NCBI GenBank assembly: GCA_017448455.1 | Contig: JAFSLL010000133.1 | Span: 42,786-106,785 of the forward strand | Origin: Oscillospiraceae bacterium | GTDB taxonomy: Bacteria > Bacillota > Clostridia > Oscillospirales > Oscillospiraceae | Direction: 5' to 3' | Length of the DNA: 64,000 nt | Part shown: piece by piece, positions 7,902-18,200 of the stretch | Layout of the letters: each line of letters starts with the position of its first letter | Numbering within the stretch: position 1 is the first letter of the stretch | Notes under the pieces: model-generated | Told to the model about the DNA's origin: nothing | What the model saw: the letters and a program-made list of their open reading frames with translations, nothing else | The model's database searches: none | Position numbers and translations under genes: made by a program

Positions 7902-8918
7902 ATGAAAAAAAGAATGCTGATATTGATCTGTATTTTGCTTTTGGTCCCGCTGCTCTGCGGCTGTCAGAGCAAGGCAGCAAAAACGGTTGATCAGGAGATT
8001 TTAGCGCTCGGGGATATAACGCTGAGCCGTAAAGATGCCGTCGAGGAAGCAAGGGCTAATTATGACCGGCTTCCCGGAAAAGATAAAAAAACAGTTAAGA
8101 ATGCGGAGCTGCTGGTTAAAGCGGAAACAGATCTGCTTATTCTTCAGGTGGAAGACGCAATTGAGAACATCCCACGTATCTCTTTGGAGGTAAAAGAAAC
8201 GTTGGATGAGATCCGAAGCATGTACGAGCGTATTCCTGTTGACAGACAGCCAGAGGTAACAAACTATTCCAAATTGCTGCGGGCGGAAGAGGGCTGGAAT
8301 GTGGAGGCCTACGCTGAGGCGCAGCGTCTGGAGGCAGACCGTTGCCTGGCCGAAGCCTATCAGATTTATTCCATGCTCCCGGATGACTATGAAGACACGC
8401 ATGAAAGAAAGGAAGCGCTCGCCGAGCCGATTCTCCTTGCACGCCGCCGCGCACTGCTTTTCGGCAACTGGGTATGGGACGGAGAGAACGCGGAAGCATC
8501 AAACGGAATAACCTATGCTGCCGATTTTACCAGTTTTTCATTTTATCAGGCAGATGCTGCAACGGCTTTGGAAATGGGACTATATGAAGAGACTTTTGCG
8601 GCAGGCTATGACGCCATTCGGACAGATTTGGAAGCTCGGGCATCGGGCGCGCTTGAGACGATGTTTCCGAAGGTCGGGGACTGTATGGGGCAGCTCGCTG
8701 TTGAATCCAATGTGATTTACAATGATACGGTGTTCGATGAAGAAAATGAAGTGTTGACGGTAACGGATATCTATACTTCGTCTTCCGGCAGCACCATAAA
8801 CAAAGCATATGCAATGGACTTCCATCTTCAAAAGGACGGTGTCCTGCGGGTGGAGGTTACGTTGGCGGAAAGAAATAAGGACGATATTACTTTCTCTCTT
8901 TACTATACAAAGCAGTAG
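7902..8918 (+). CDS. Lipoprotein with helical 'YDxLPxxxxxxVxN' repeats
   Basis: The start at 7902 is chosen because GGAGG lies 7 bases ahead and it directly precedes a lipoprotein signal peptide with lipobox LLCGC (Cys about residue 21). The 338-residue product has two or three repeats of a helical unit (ARANYDRLPGKDKKTVKN, then MYERIPVDRQPEVTN), a pattern well known from Firmicute surface proteins, followed by a C-terminal beta-rich domain of about 150 residues that I do not recognise. It should be lipid-anchored on the outer face of the membrane, in the same operon as two transmembrane kinases, and might present a ligand or sense envelope state. Confidence 0.75.
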   Translation: MKKRMLILICILLLVPLLCGCQSKAAKTVDQEILALGDITLSRKDAVEEARANYDRLPGKDKKTVKNAELLVKAETDLLILQVEDAIENIPRISLEVKETLDEIRSMYERIPVDRQPEVTNYSKLLRAEEGWNVEAYAEAQRLEADRCLAEAYQIYSMLPDDYEDTHERKEALAEPILLARRRALLFGNWVWDGENAEASNGITYAADFTSFSFYQADAATALEMGLYEETFAAGYDAIRTDLEARASGALETMFPKVGDCMGQLAVESNVIYNDTVFDEENEVLTVTDIYTSSSGSTINKAYAMDFHLQKDGVLRVEVTLAERNKDDITFSLYYTKQ

Positions 8919-8965
8919 GCAGAAGCAGACAATACAATTGAAAATGGAACGGGAGATTTGAGTCT

Positions 8966-10780
8966 ATGGCAAAGTTTTGTCCGTATTGTGTATCCAAAAT
9001 CGAGATGGGGAACAGTTGCCCCTACTGTAATTATGCCCGCACATACAGACCGATGCCGCATCATCTGCGGCCGGGTACTCTCCTGCATAACAAGTATCTG
9101 GTGGGACGCGTGCTCGGTGAGGGCGGTTACGGTATCACCTATGTCGGACGTGATTTGACGCTGGATATGAAGGTCGCGATTAAGGAGTATTACCCCAATG
9201 GGATGGCAGGCCGCACGGCGACGGTTTCCAGTACCATGTCGGTAGTGAACTGGAGCTTTGACGAGGAATTTAAAAAGGGAAAAGAGCAGTTCATTTATGA
9301 GGCGCAGAACATGGCGAAGCTCGACAAGGAAAGCGCTGTTGTAACCGTCCGCGACTTCTTTGAAGAGAATAACAGCGCTTATATCGTGATGGAATTCGTT
9401 GAAGGGCAGGATCTGAGAACCATTATTCGGGACACACAGAAACCGATGGACGCAAAAGAGCTGCTGCCTTTAATCGAACCGCTGTTCAGTGCGCTGGGGG
9501 AACTGCACAATCTTGGACTTATCCATCGTGATATCAGCCCGGATAACATCATGATCGAAAACGGTCGTGCGCGCCTTATTGACTTTGGCTGTGCCAAAGA
9601 AACGATCGGAAATCGGGACGCGGAAGCTGTCCTGAAACACAGCTTCTCGCCAGTCGAGCAGTATGAAAATAGGGATATGGGTCCGTGGACAGATGTCTAT
9701 GCCATGGCAGCGACCATCTATTACTGTATCACGGGCAGACGTCCCCCAAAAGCGACAGATCGTCTGATCAAAGATGAACTTGCAAGTCCCAATTCGCTTG
9801 GTGCAAAGCTGAGCGCCAAACAGGAACGCGCGCTGATGAAGGCCCTCGCCATCAGAAGGGAAGACCGATATCAGAGCATGCAGGAGTTCGGGAAAGACCT
9901 CTTTGTTCATCGGAATATCTATAAGCGAATCGCGATCGCTGCTGTCGCGGTTGCGCTTCTTGCTACGTCAGCATTTTTGCTTTTTAAACCCGACACACAG
10001 GTAGAGGTTCGCCATATTAAGGACTCGAATACAGTGACACAGACACTTGGTATTCACGATGATGGCTTGAGCAAAGATGAGATGGCAGTATTGGAACAGA
10101 TGACGGAGATTTTAAAAAAAGGATCGCTCAGCAAGTCAACCGAACAGCATTCGTCGTATTATGTATTTCCGGTAACCAATGAAACGGAATATAAAATGGA
10201 CAATATGGCGCTACGCCTCCAACTGTATAACAATGATGGCGCCGTAATAGAGAATACGGTGGACAGTATCTCGGAATGGGAATCCGGAAGCAGCTATGTG
10301 GCACGCTTTTATTATTATGGCACTCCTCCTGCAAGGGCGGAAATCCGTGCAGTAATCAAGATGGAAGATACTTATCTTCAGACAGACTATATTGATATTC
10401 CGCTCAGCATTGAAGACGCCGAGATCCCGATCAGTCTGACATTTGTCGGAGACCTGCCAAAGACAGTGAGCTATCAGGGTTACAACCGAACATTGACATA
10501 CAGCATCTCTTCTTTCACGGTAGATGTCAGTACCTGGTATGGTTCCGGCGACGGTTACAGCGGTTCTGTTTATTTTGGCGGGACATACGAAAGCGGGCCG
10601 GATAATGACTGCGGCTACGTGAATTACCGTGTAACAGACGCTTCCGGTGTTGTCTATGATTCCGGAACCGTGAGTTTCCCAAAAATGAGCGCGGGCGAGC
10701 GCTTTGAAAACTCGCGAATCTATATTTCGGGCCTTACTCCGGGAGACTATTATCTGGAATTGACTGACTATTCCTACTAA
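8966..10780 (+). CDS. Zinc-ribbon Ser/Thr kinase with transmembrane helix and two-part ectodomain
   Basis: 604 residues. An N-terminal zinc ribbon (CPYC at 5-8 and CPYC at 18-21) precedes a kinase domain (about 43-315) with GEGGYGITY, VAIKEYY (K73), HRDISPDN (D189, N194) and LIDFG (D206). A transmembrane helix spans about 320-340. The ectodomain (341-604) appears to be two beta-rich modules; its sequence is similar along its length to the lipoprotein encoded at 11590 (for example both end SGL/ELDPGDYYxE), suggesting common descent and possibly shared ligands. The start is preceded by GGGAGAT. It is the first of a kinase-lipoprotein-lipoprotein run with gaps of 12-14 bases. Kinase activity is expected from intact residues; ligand unknown. 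Confidence 0.9.
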   Translation: MAKFCPYCVSKIEMGNSCPYCNYARTYRPMPHHLRPGTLLHNKYLVGRVLGEGGYGITYVGRDLTLDMKVAIKEYYPNGMAGRTATVSSTMSVVNWSFDEEFKKGKEQFIYEAQNMAKLDKESAVVTVRDFFEENNSAYIVMEFVEGQDLRTIIRDTQKPMDAKELLPLIEPLFSALGELHNLGLIHRDISPDNIMIENGRARLIDFGCAKETIGNRDAEAVLKHSFSPVEQYENRDMGPWTDVYAMAATIYYCITGRRPPKATDRLIKDELASPNSLGAKLSAKQERALMKALAIRREDRYQSMQEFGKDLFVHRNIYKRIAIAAVAVALLATSAFLLFKPDTQVEVRHIKDSNTVTQTLGIHDDGLSKDEMAVLEQMTEILKKGSLSKSTEQHSSYYVFPVTNETEYKMDNMALRLQLYNNDGAVIENTVDSISEWESGSSYVARFYYYGTPPARAEIRAVIKMEDTYLQTDYIDIPLSIEDAEIPISLTFVGDLPKTVSYQGYNRTLTYSISSFTVDVSTWYGSGDGYSGSVYFGGTYESGPDNDCGYVNYRVTDASGVVYDSGTVSFPKMSAGERFENSRIYISGLTPGDYYLELTDYSY

Positions 10781-10792
10781 GGAGCCGTTCAC

Positions 10793-11575
10793 ATGAAGAA
10801 GATAATATGCTTTACACTGTTGCTGTGTATGCTGTTGACGGGATGTGGGATGGGTGGCGGTAAAGTTCACTCTCCTTTTCTTACAGAATCACAACGGGGA
10901 GAACTGGAAAAATCCTTGTCAGATAGTTTGCGGATTGTCTATGAGCCGGAAAACCCGGATAGAGCTACTCTGTCACTGCGAAATGAATCGGGATATCGTT
11001 TGAATGACATCTCTATGGTAGACTTGCAGAGCCACATCCAGCTGTTTTATCTTGCAGATTTTCCGGTAGGAGAAGAACTGCGGATCCCGTGCTACAGCGA
11101 GGACGACTGGGAAACGGTGAAGAACCATACCTTGTCTGTGAACTATACGATCGGAGACTACAGCTACTATACGGAGAATATCACTACGGAGATTGTTTCA
11201 GAAGAAAACGCGGGTGCTCCGGATCTGAAGCTGAGTATGAGCACAGTTGACGGAGAAATCACACTTTCCAATCATGAAACGAAGGAGTTTACCGTTGGCA
11301 ATGAGATTGATGGCATCTCCGCTTTCAGAGTATATTCCGTGACAGCAGAAGGCAACTATAGTGAGTATGAAGGTCAGTATTCTTCTCTTGAACTTATGCT
11401 GGAAGGGCGGGAGCCTGCCGGATATATGAATCTGATCATCAAACTGATTGATGAAAACGATTTGGTCCGCGCAGTTAGCAGCGCATATTTCAGTGACGGC
11501 ACAGCCAATGTCTATTTTTTCTGCTCACTGCAGCCGGAGTTAAGTTATCGTCTGCAGTTTACGGAATTGGATTGA
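10793..11575 (+). CDS. Lipoprotein, two beta-rich domains
   Basis: 260 residues with a short lipoprotein signal peptide and lipobox LLTGC (Cys about residue 18). The mature part seems to contain two modules of roughly 110 residues rich in aromatic and Thr/Ser residues, with an order of elements (LRNESGYRLNDISMVDL, later AEGNYSEYEGQYSSLEL) that weakly recalls the kinase ectodomain encoded just upstream and the lipoprotein just downstream. No enzymatic motif is seen. An AAGGAG site lies 12 bases after the kinase stop, so it is co-transcribed with the kinase. A role as co-receptor or ligand-binding partner is inferred from position only. Confidence 0.7.
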   Translation: MKKIICFTLLLCMLLTGCGMGGGKVHSPFLTESQRGELEKSLSDSLRIVYEPENPDRATLSLRNESGYRLNDISMVDLQSHIQLFYLADFPVGEELRIPCYSEDDWETVKNHTLSVNYTIGDYSYYTENITTEIVSEENAGAPDLKLSMSTVDGEITLSNHETKEFTVGNEIDGISAFRVYSVTAEGNYSEYEGQYSSLELMLEGREPAGYMNLIIKLIDENDLVRAVSSAYFSDGTANVYFFCSLQPELSYRLQFTELD

Positions 11576-11589
11576 GGAGGTACGATAGG

Positions 11590-12426
11590 ATGCGAATCAG
11601 ACCAATTCTGTTATCGCTGTTGCTCTTGAGTACTATGCTCTTCCTTTTGGCAGGCTGCGGCGGTTCGACAGTTCAGACAGATTCGGAAGAGACCGTAATG
11701 GACAGTGTTTCCTTCAGCAATACAAAGTTCTCCGACTCTGAGCTGTCCGAGCAGGAAAAACAGATGATGACAGATGTAGAGAAAATGTTGGCGGATATTC
11801 GCGTTTTCCCGACGGGGGACAGCTATTATCTGGAAATGTTTGCAGAAAATACAACATCTTACGATCTGCGGATCTCTTTTTATCTGCAGGCCTTAAACAG
11901 TGATGGGATAATCTGCGGCAGCAGCAGTTTTTTCCTGGATGAGTGGAAAAGCGGTAGCAAATTGGACAGACGCATGGGTGTTTCTGCAGATTATGAAATA
12001 TCAGATGTCAGAATCTCTGCGGATTATGTGAATGCCTCCAGCTGGTATCATACAGATTTGATAAGACCGGTTTTTGAAAAACAGTCAGAAGAAAACGGCA
12101 GTGTCCATATTCAGTTAAAACAGGAGCTGCCCTACACTTTCAGTGTCAAGAATTACTCCGCTACACAGCGTTTCACACTTACTGATTTTTCTGTAAAATC
12201 CAAGTCCGGTTATTACAGCATCAACATGATGATTCGCAAGGACTCTGCTTTCTCGGATGAGTATACACTCATGGAGTATAGACTGGTAAGAGATAACGGT
12301 GTTGTGGCCACAGATGGATCGGTGAGCATCTCCTACTTGGAACCGGGCGAGACGATGCTGGTCACAGACAATTATATAGAGCTTGACCCGGGGGATTATT
12401 ATTTCGAGATTTTAGAGAGCAGCTGA
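11590..12426 (+). CDS. Lipoprotein homologous to the neighbouring kinase ectodomain
   Basis: The ATG at 11590 is preferred over an upstream in-frame TTG because GAGGAGG overlaps the previous stop and ends 9 bases before it. The 278-residue product has lipobox LLAGC (Cys about residue 23). The mature region aligns by eye with residues ~375-604 of the kinase encoded at 8966: LRISFYLQALNSDG with LRLQLYNNDG, LDEWKSGS with ISEWESGS, then a second module ending LDPGDYYFEI against LTPGDYYLEL. It therefore looks like a free, membrane-tethered copy of the kinase sensor domain and could heterodimerise with it, compete for ligand, or sense the same cue. Confidence 0.75.
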   Translation: MRIRPILLSLLLLSTMLFLLAGCGGSTVQTDSEETVMDSVSFSNTKFSDSELSEQEKQMMTDVEKMLADIRVFPTGDSYYLEMFAENTTSYDLRISFYLQALNSDGIICGSSSFFLDEWKSGSKLDRRMGVSADYEISDVRISADYVNASSWYHTDLIRPVFEKQSEENGSVHIQLKQELPYTFSVKNYSATQRFTLTDFSVKSKSGYYSINMMIRKDSAFSDEYTLMEYRLVRDNGVVATDGSVSISYLEPGETMLVTDNYIELDPGDYYFEILESS

Positions 12427-12482
12427 GATGATTTAATAAACCGAGAGGCAGCCATAATAATGAATCTAACGAGGTGGTCAGC

Positions 12483-14348
12483 ATGTGGATATGCGCAAAG
12501 TGTCAGGCAGTTAATGTAAGCAAAGAACCGCGTTGCAGAATATGCGGTGCTTTACCGGGAGACGATTCGAATGTGATCACATCCGCTGTTCCGATCCCAG
12601 CTGATGAAGTCCCCGCTGAGATAGAAAAGCAGATGTCAGTGCGTCCGACTGCGATAGAGACTCTGCATGGGGAGGAAGCGGCGGAGCCGGAAAAGGAAGA
12701 ACAGCTGAACCCGATGAATGTAAACGCCTCCAAACCGGAACCTTCTTCGGCGGCGGATATCCCTGAAACGGTTCCTGATCTGATAGAAGTTCCGGAAATA
12801 ATACCGGCAGTGGTAGACATACCGGACAGTCTGATTCCGGGAAATGTTTCAAGTGAGAGCTCCAAGCCGAAAGAAGAGAGTCGCCCTTCGCTTACAGCCA
12901 GGATTCCGGGGTCTCCGCCGGGAAAGCGTGTCGGACCGATCGCATCCTATCAGCCGGCTCAGAGCAGCAGGCAGAATAGGATAGAGGAACTTGAAAAAAC
13001 CTCACCCGCATATGTGACTTACAGGAATCAGAGCGCTCCAAAGGTCTCCCAGGTTTCAGCTGTGAATACTTCTCAGGCGAACGGATTCCGACCGTCAGCG
13101 CCTCCTCAGGACTCCTATAGCCGAACAGCTCCGATTTATTCAAATCAGAGACCGGACAATTATCATGCGACCGAACCTGTCGGCGGCGGATTTGCAGGCA
13201 ATATATCGCCTGTGAAACAAAATGCAGGGAAGAAGCCGAAAACGGGATTGATTGTAGGCGTGATTGCAATTGCCGTGGTCCTGGCAGTCGTTGCTGCCTT
13301 GTTGCTGAGGGTCACGCATCAAGTGACGGTTTTGGAGAACATTCCCTGCACATTGGATGAATCTGTCAGGCTCGGGAAGGTAATCAATACAGAATTTTTT
13401 GATGAGACCGGGAAACAGGCTTCTGAAGTGACAATTCAAGACGGGGCAGTGACAGCGCTGGTTCCCAATGGAAGCGGAAGTGCTGAGTATACTGTGGTCA
13501 ATGGCGCCGTTACTGAAGTCCGGAATCTCGACGGCAGTGGTAGAGCCTCCAGCACAGTTGCCTATCAGGAAGGAACTCGCGTGGAAACGGAGTTGAACAC
13601 TGCCGGAGAAGCACTTCATGTCGAGACCTATGACAGCACGGGCGAGCTTCTCTCCGAACAGAACCTGCTGGAAGATGGATCCGTACAACATCTGAACTAT
13701 AAAAGAGGTCTTGTAGCCTCTGAGACGGTGGTTGACCAAAACGGTAAACGTCTTTATGAGATCACATATGAATACAGCGGACAAACACTGATCAGGAAAG
13801 AGCGTTACGAAAACGATCAGCTGGTTCTGGAAGAGGAGTATAACGATGACGGCGTGATCAAGAACGCGGTTTATTATGCAAACGGCCTGGTTACGCGTAC
13901 TGAACAGTATGATGAGGACGGCGATCTTGAACACAGTGAGGAAACCGTCTATGACGCCAATGGCAATCGCGTCAAAAAGATTACTTATGACGCCTGGCTG
14001 CCCTGCTACAGCACAGGGGATTACTACTATTCCGGTTCCTGGGGGGTTCCGGTTTATAAACCGTATTCTGAGGTGTTGAACTGCACCTCCTTTATGCTCG
14101 CATTCAAATATACAATGGTGAATTCCAACTGGTTGGGCAGACATATTGTTTTTGCGCGGGTCAACAACAGCTGGACTACGGTTGGTGAAATCTATATCAA
14201 CGATCTGAACACCTGGTATACCATAGAGTATGAAACCCAAAAACCGGCCAAAGTTGACGGGATCGCATTGCGACCGGCTACAGCCTCAACAGAATCATAT
14301 TCTCTGTCTTATGTCCTCGGGGATGTCGTATGTGAAACGAGCTATTAA
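12483..14348 (+). CDS. Zinc-finger / transmembrane protein with extracellular YD/MORN-like repeats
   Basis: The ATG at 12483 is favoured over an upstream GTG (12474) since GAGGTGG sits before it. 621 residues. The start MWICAKCQAVNV followed by CRICG fits a RanBP2-type zinc finger (W-x-C-x2-C, Asn, C-x2-C). A long Pro/Ser-rich low-complexity linker (about 30-250) leads to a helix at 254-276. The outside part (about 285-500) has repeats built on 'DxxG..L..E..Y..G' similar to YwqK/MORN or YD repeats (e.g. YDSTGELLSEQ, YDEDGDLEHSE), then a C-terminal beta domain. It has no enzyme motif. As the zinc finger is cytoplasmic, the protein may couple an external repeat domain to the island kinases; that is inference. 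Confidence 0.7.
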   Translation: MWICAKCQAVNVSKEPRCRICGALPGDDSNVITSAVPIPADEVPAEIEKQMSVRPTAIETLHGEEAAEPEKEEQLNPMNVNASKPEPSSAADIPETVPDLIEVPEIIPAVVDIPDSLIPGNVSSESSKPKEESRPSLTARIPGSPPGKRVGPIASYQPAQSSRQNRIEELEKTSPAYVTYRNQSAPKVSQVSAVNTSQANGFRPSAPPQDSYSRTAPIYSNQRPDNYHATEPVGGGFAGNISPVKQNAGKKPKTGLIVGVIAIAVVLAVVAALLLRVTHQVTVLENIPCTLDESVRLGKVINTEFFDETGKQASEVTIQDGAVTALVPNGSGSAEYTVVNGAVTEVRNLDGSGRASSTVAYQEGTRVETELNTAGEALHVETYDSTGELLSEQNLLEDGSVQHLNYKRGLVASETVVDQNGKRLYEITYEYSGQTLIRKERYENDQLVLEEEYNDDGVIKNAVYYANGLVTRTEQYDEDGDLEHSEETVYDANGNRVKKITYDAWLPCYSTGDYYYSGSWGVPVYKPYSEVLNCTSFMLAFKYTMVNSNWLGRHIVFARVNNSWTTVGEIYINDLNTWYTIEYETQKPAKVDGIALRPATASTESYSLSYVLGDVVCETSY

Positions 14349-14445
14349 TCAGAAAGCAGGTTCCTTTGATGATCGGTTATAAGGGAAAACCTGACAGGAG
14401 AGTAGGACGGCCAAGAGTTACTGCTGGACAAGAGGGACAATAGTG

Positions 14446-15165
14446 ATGTTAATTGATTCTTTTCTCTATACTTCCCAAGGCGGAAGAGAAGAAAACCAGG
14501 ACTGTGTTGGCAGAGAGCTGAATGAGAACGCAGGACTCTTCGTTGTTGCGGATGGGCTCGGCGGTCACCAGAAAGGGAGGCTTGCGTCTAAAACAGTTGT
14601 GAACAGTCTCCGAAAAGCATGGAAAGAGGAACCGTTCTGTGATGCGGACGGGATCCTGAGCCGGATCGCTGATGCGAATCAGGCGGTGCTCAGACTGCAG
14701 GAAGAGCAGAACTGTAATGCCAAAAGCACAGTTGTAGCGCTGGCAATTGACGGGGAACGGGCGGTCTGGGCTCACACGGGTGATTCTCGTTTGTACAGCT
14801 TTGGGTTTTGGGCTGTTCATCCTTTGACAGAAGACCATTCTGTCGCGTATAAGAAATACAAGGCGGGGGAAATCCGCAAGGATGAGATTGCAAAAGACGA
14901 GGATCAGTCAAGCCTCCTGAGAGCGCTGGGGAATGAAAACAGATGGAACCCGGATATCGGAAAAGCAGACAACCTGAAAAAAGGGACCGGTTTCCTGTTA
15001 TGCAGTGACGGTTTTTGGGAATATATCCGTGAAGAAGAAATGCTGAAAGATTTCCGCAAAGCTCATGACTCGGAAGATTGGGCGGCGCGGATGATGGATC
15101 GGGCAGAACCCCGCTTTGGGAAGGGAAACGACAATTTTTCCCTTATTACAATCATACTTCGATGA
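14446..15165 (+). CDS. Soluble PP2C-type Ser/Thr phosphatase
   Basis: 239 residues, no signal or membrane helix, so cytoplasmic. Motifs: GGREENQD near the start, VVADGLGGH, HTGDSRLY, LLCSDGFWE and GNDNFSL, covering the metal-binding aspartates of the PP2C/Stp1 fold; the length equals the usual minimal catalytic domain. The ATG at 14446 is preferred over GTG at 14443 by spacing from AGAGGGA. It ends the plus-strand run of the island and faces the two minus-strand kinase genes across a bidirectional terminator. It differs from the membrane-bound phosphatase at 4158 in being untethered, so the two may act on different pools of substrate. Confidence 0.9.
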   Translation: MLIDSFLYTSQGGREENQDCVGRELNENAGLFVVADGLGGHQKGRLASKTVVNSLRKAWKEEPFCDADGILSRIADANQAVLRLQEEQNCNAKSTVVALAIDGERAVWAHTGDSRLYSFGFWAVHPLTEDHSVAYKKYKAGEIRKDEIAKDEDQSSLLRALGNENRWNPDIGKADNLKKGTGFLLCSDGFWEYIREEEMLKDFRKAHDSEDWAARMMDRAEPRFGKGNDNFSLITIILR

Positions 15166-15201
15166 TGAATCGAATTTTGCACATGTCTCAGAAAATTTCA
15201 G

Positions 15202-15247
15202 AAAAACCGGAAACGGGGGACAGCCTGTCCCTCGTTTCCGGTTTTTG
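15202..15247. terminator. Bidirectional intrinsic terminator
   Basis: AAAAACCGGAAACG pairs with CGTTTCCGGTTTTT, with an inner GGGGACA/TGTCCCT extension, giving a long stem with a U-tract on either strand. It separates the convergent phosphatase gene and the triple-repeat kinase gene. Confidence 0.9.
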
Positions 15248-15288
15248 GTGCGTATTTTAATGTATCGTGAGAGTGGGAAAAGGTACTG

Positions 15289-18200
15289 TTATCGTTGAAA
15301 GATCGGGGAGCTGAGGTCTACCACCATCATGGGACGAACAAGGATAGTTTTTCGTAATGAGGGGAGCTCATAATGCAGACCGTTTCCGTCCACAATATCT
15401 GCATCAAAATAGGTTTTCCCGGGAGACCGCAGCCACCATTCGTGTGTGTTTGCGGTCTCCTTGGCGTTGGCATAGGCAGTGGGGGCACAGGTGCGTTCAT
15501 ACTCGCTCCAGAAGAAGGACCAGGCTTCCCGGTAACTCATGAGAAACAGCTTGTCTTCTGTGTTATTGCCGGGGCGGACATCGTAATACCACTGGCTTTT
15601 GGAATTGTCGACGGTTGTTGTGACAATTGCCTGCTTTTCCTCTGTGTCGAAAGCCGCATCATAGAAATCGCCGTTCAGCCATGTGCGAAGGTCAGAACCT
15701 TCCCACATCATCTCAACTTTCGGCGTGTGATACGGCAGTTTGTCAAGCCCGCACAGGCTGATCAGAAGACTGTAGTCACCGTATGTATCCAGAACAAGCC
15801 AATCGATGTTTTCTTTCCCGTTTTCTTCACTGTTGTCCTGCTCATATTGACCGAAGCGGACAATGTTGCCGACCTCTTTGAAATCCAAAGGATTATAGGT
15901 CCTCAGGTTCGCTTTTTCCCCACGCAGGGCTTCGAGCTCGATCCACATGACTGGTCTGACAAAGTTCTCGTCATTGGTAACGGTGATCTCGACCCGTTTT
16001 CCCTTGTCGGTGATGCACTCCGCGAACTGCAGGCGACCGCCCGGAGAACGAAGCCACCAGTACTCGACGCGGGCACGCTTTTGGGAGATCGCATAGGGCG
16101 TGTTCTCACAGATCCGGCTTTCCACTGTGGGAAAGTAGTGTATCAGTTCCTGATAACTGAGGAAAAACAGCTTGTCTACGGTTTTGCTCCCATCGTAAAC
16201 CTGATGGAACCACTGCTCCCTGCTGTTATCTACAACAGTGGGAAGAATGTTGGACTGTTCCTCCGGCGAGAAAGCGTCGCTGTAGAATTCGGAATTCAGC
16301 CATTCCCGGATGCCGGTAGTTTCCCAGAGAACCTCGTCCGTATAGGGATGGTACTTGTGTCTGCACAGTCCGTATCTGCTGATCAGAAGGCGCCGATCTC
16401 CGTCTGTGTCCAGAACAATCCACTCGATTTCTTCTTTCCCGTTATCCGGGTCATTGTCCTGCTCATAGTGGCCGTAGGTGACGAGGCTTCCGACAGCGCC
16501 GAATTCAGCTTCTCCAGCTTCCGCAAGGTCGGGATCAGCGGGGTGTTCTGTACCGCTGTCGGCCGCTTCCGCGGACAGGTCGACCCCAAGGAGATCCAGG
16601 TCAATCCAGAGTGCGGGGCGGATTCCAACTTCAGATGCAGAAGCGAAACCATGTTCCGTCTGATACCAGAGCGTGCCGTCGGACATTACGCGGTTCGAAC
16701 CTGCCGGAGAGACACTGCCATAATACGCGCTGTTTACTGGGCCGCTCCATAAAGTGCCATCGGTGTAAACAAAGCTGGCATATCCTTTCCCGTTGCCGAG
16801 AGAGCGCAGCCACCAGGGACTGTTTTTGTTGTCCTTGTTTACGTAAACTCCTTGGGATGAGGCGTAACGGGAGCTGTCACAGGTGCGATCCTGATCAATC
16901 TGAAAGTATTTCCATGCCTCCGCGTAACTCAACAGAAAGAGGCGGTCTTCGGTATCTGGCACATCCGCGGCGCGAAAATCGGTGTAAGCCTGGCGGTGAT
17001 TGTTGTTTACAGTGGTAAGCAGAATGGCTGCCTGATCCTCCGGAAGGAATGCCGACTCAAAGAATTCGTCATTCAGCCAGCTGCGCAGCGTAGATGTCTC
17101 CCAGGTAACACTGGCAGCGTTGCCACCGGTGTTGAAAGGCTGGCAGTCGAGCGTGTTCCGGCTGATCAGGAGCCTTGTGTTGCCGTTCATATCCAGAATC
17201 TGCCACTCAAGTGGTTCGGAGCCATTCTCCATATCGTTGTCCTGTTCATAGGACCCGAAAGAGACGATGCTGCCGGGGGTGGAAAAGTCCCCGGCGATCA
17301 GAGTAATGCCGGGAAGAACCGACGGCTCTTCAGGCTCTGGAGGCGTTTCCGGCATGGGCTCTGGACTCGGCGAAAGGGTGATGACCGGTTTCGGCTCCGC
17401 GGGTTCGGGAGAAGGGGATTCGACCTCCGGCGATAGCGTTACCGCGGGGCTTGGCGGAACCCGCCGATTCATCAGGTAAAAGCCTAATATCGCGGCAGCA
17501 AGCACGCCGACTGTAGCAATCACAGCGGTCAGGCGTCCTTTTTTCTTTTTGACGGCGTTATCTTTCCGGATGGTCTGATCGATATCCGTGGTGATGACGG
17601 TCTTCTGATAGGCATCGACGGATGCTGTCATCGATGCCATCATCATCTGATAAAAATCCGCCATTGTCTGGAAGCGGTCGGAAGCGTTGACAGATAGGGC
17701 CTTCAGCAGAACTTCTTCCATTTTCTGTGGAATCCTGACATTGAGCTTGCTGGGAGGAATCAATTCATCCTTCTCGCTGCGCTCGATGGCGTCGGGTGGA
17801 ACTTTCCCTGTAATGGTGTAATAATAGGTCGCAGCCATGGCATAGACATCGGTAAAGGGCCCCTGCCTGCCGCGGCGCGTATACTGCTCGATTGGCGCGA
17901 ATCCGTGCTTCAGGATGATGTCAAGACTTTTGCTTTTTTCACCGGTGCTGTTCCGCGCGGCTCCGAAGTCAATCAGCTTGGCAGTGCCGTCGGAGCGCAT
18001 CATGATGTTATCCGGAGAAATATCACGGTGGATGATCCCTTTGGAATGAACCCAGTCCAGAGCCTCCATGATCGGCAGAAGTATTCGGTTCGCGTCCGAA
18101 ACCGACAGTGGCTGCCCGCTCTCTAAAAGCTGCTGTTTCAGCGTTACGCCTTCCATGTATTCCATGGCAAAGTAAGCTGTGGCGTTTTCTTCAAAGATAT

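Noticed and set aside
15373-16752. 459-codon plus-strand frame opposite the triple-repeat kinase
   Set aside because: Covers repeated DUF6273-like coding DNA; the translation has no domain and no upstream signals.
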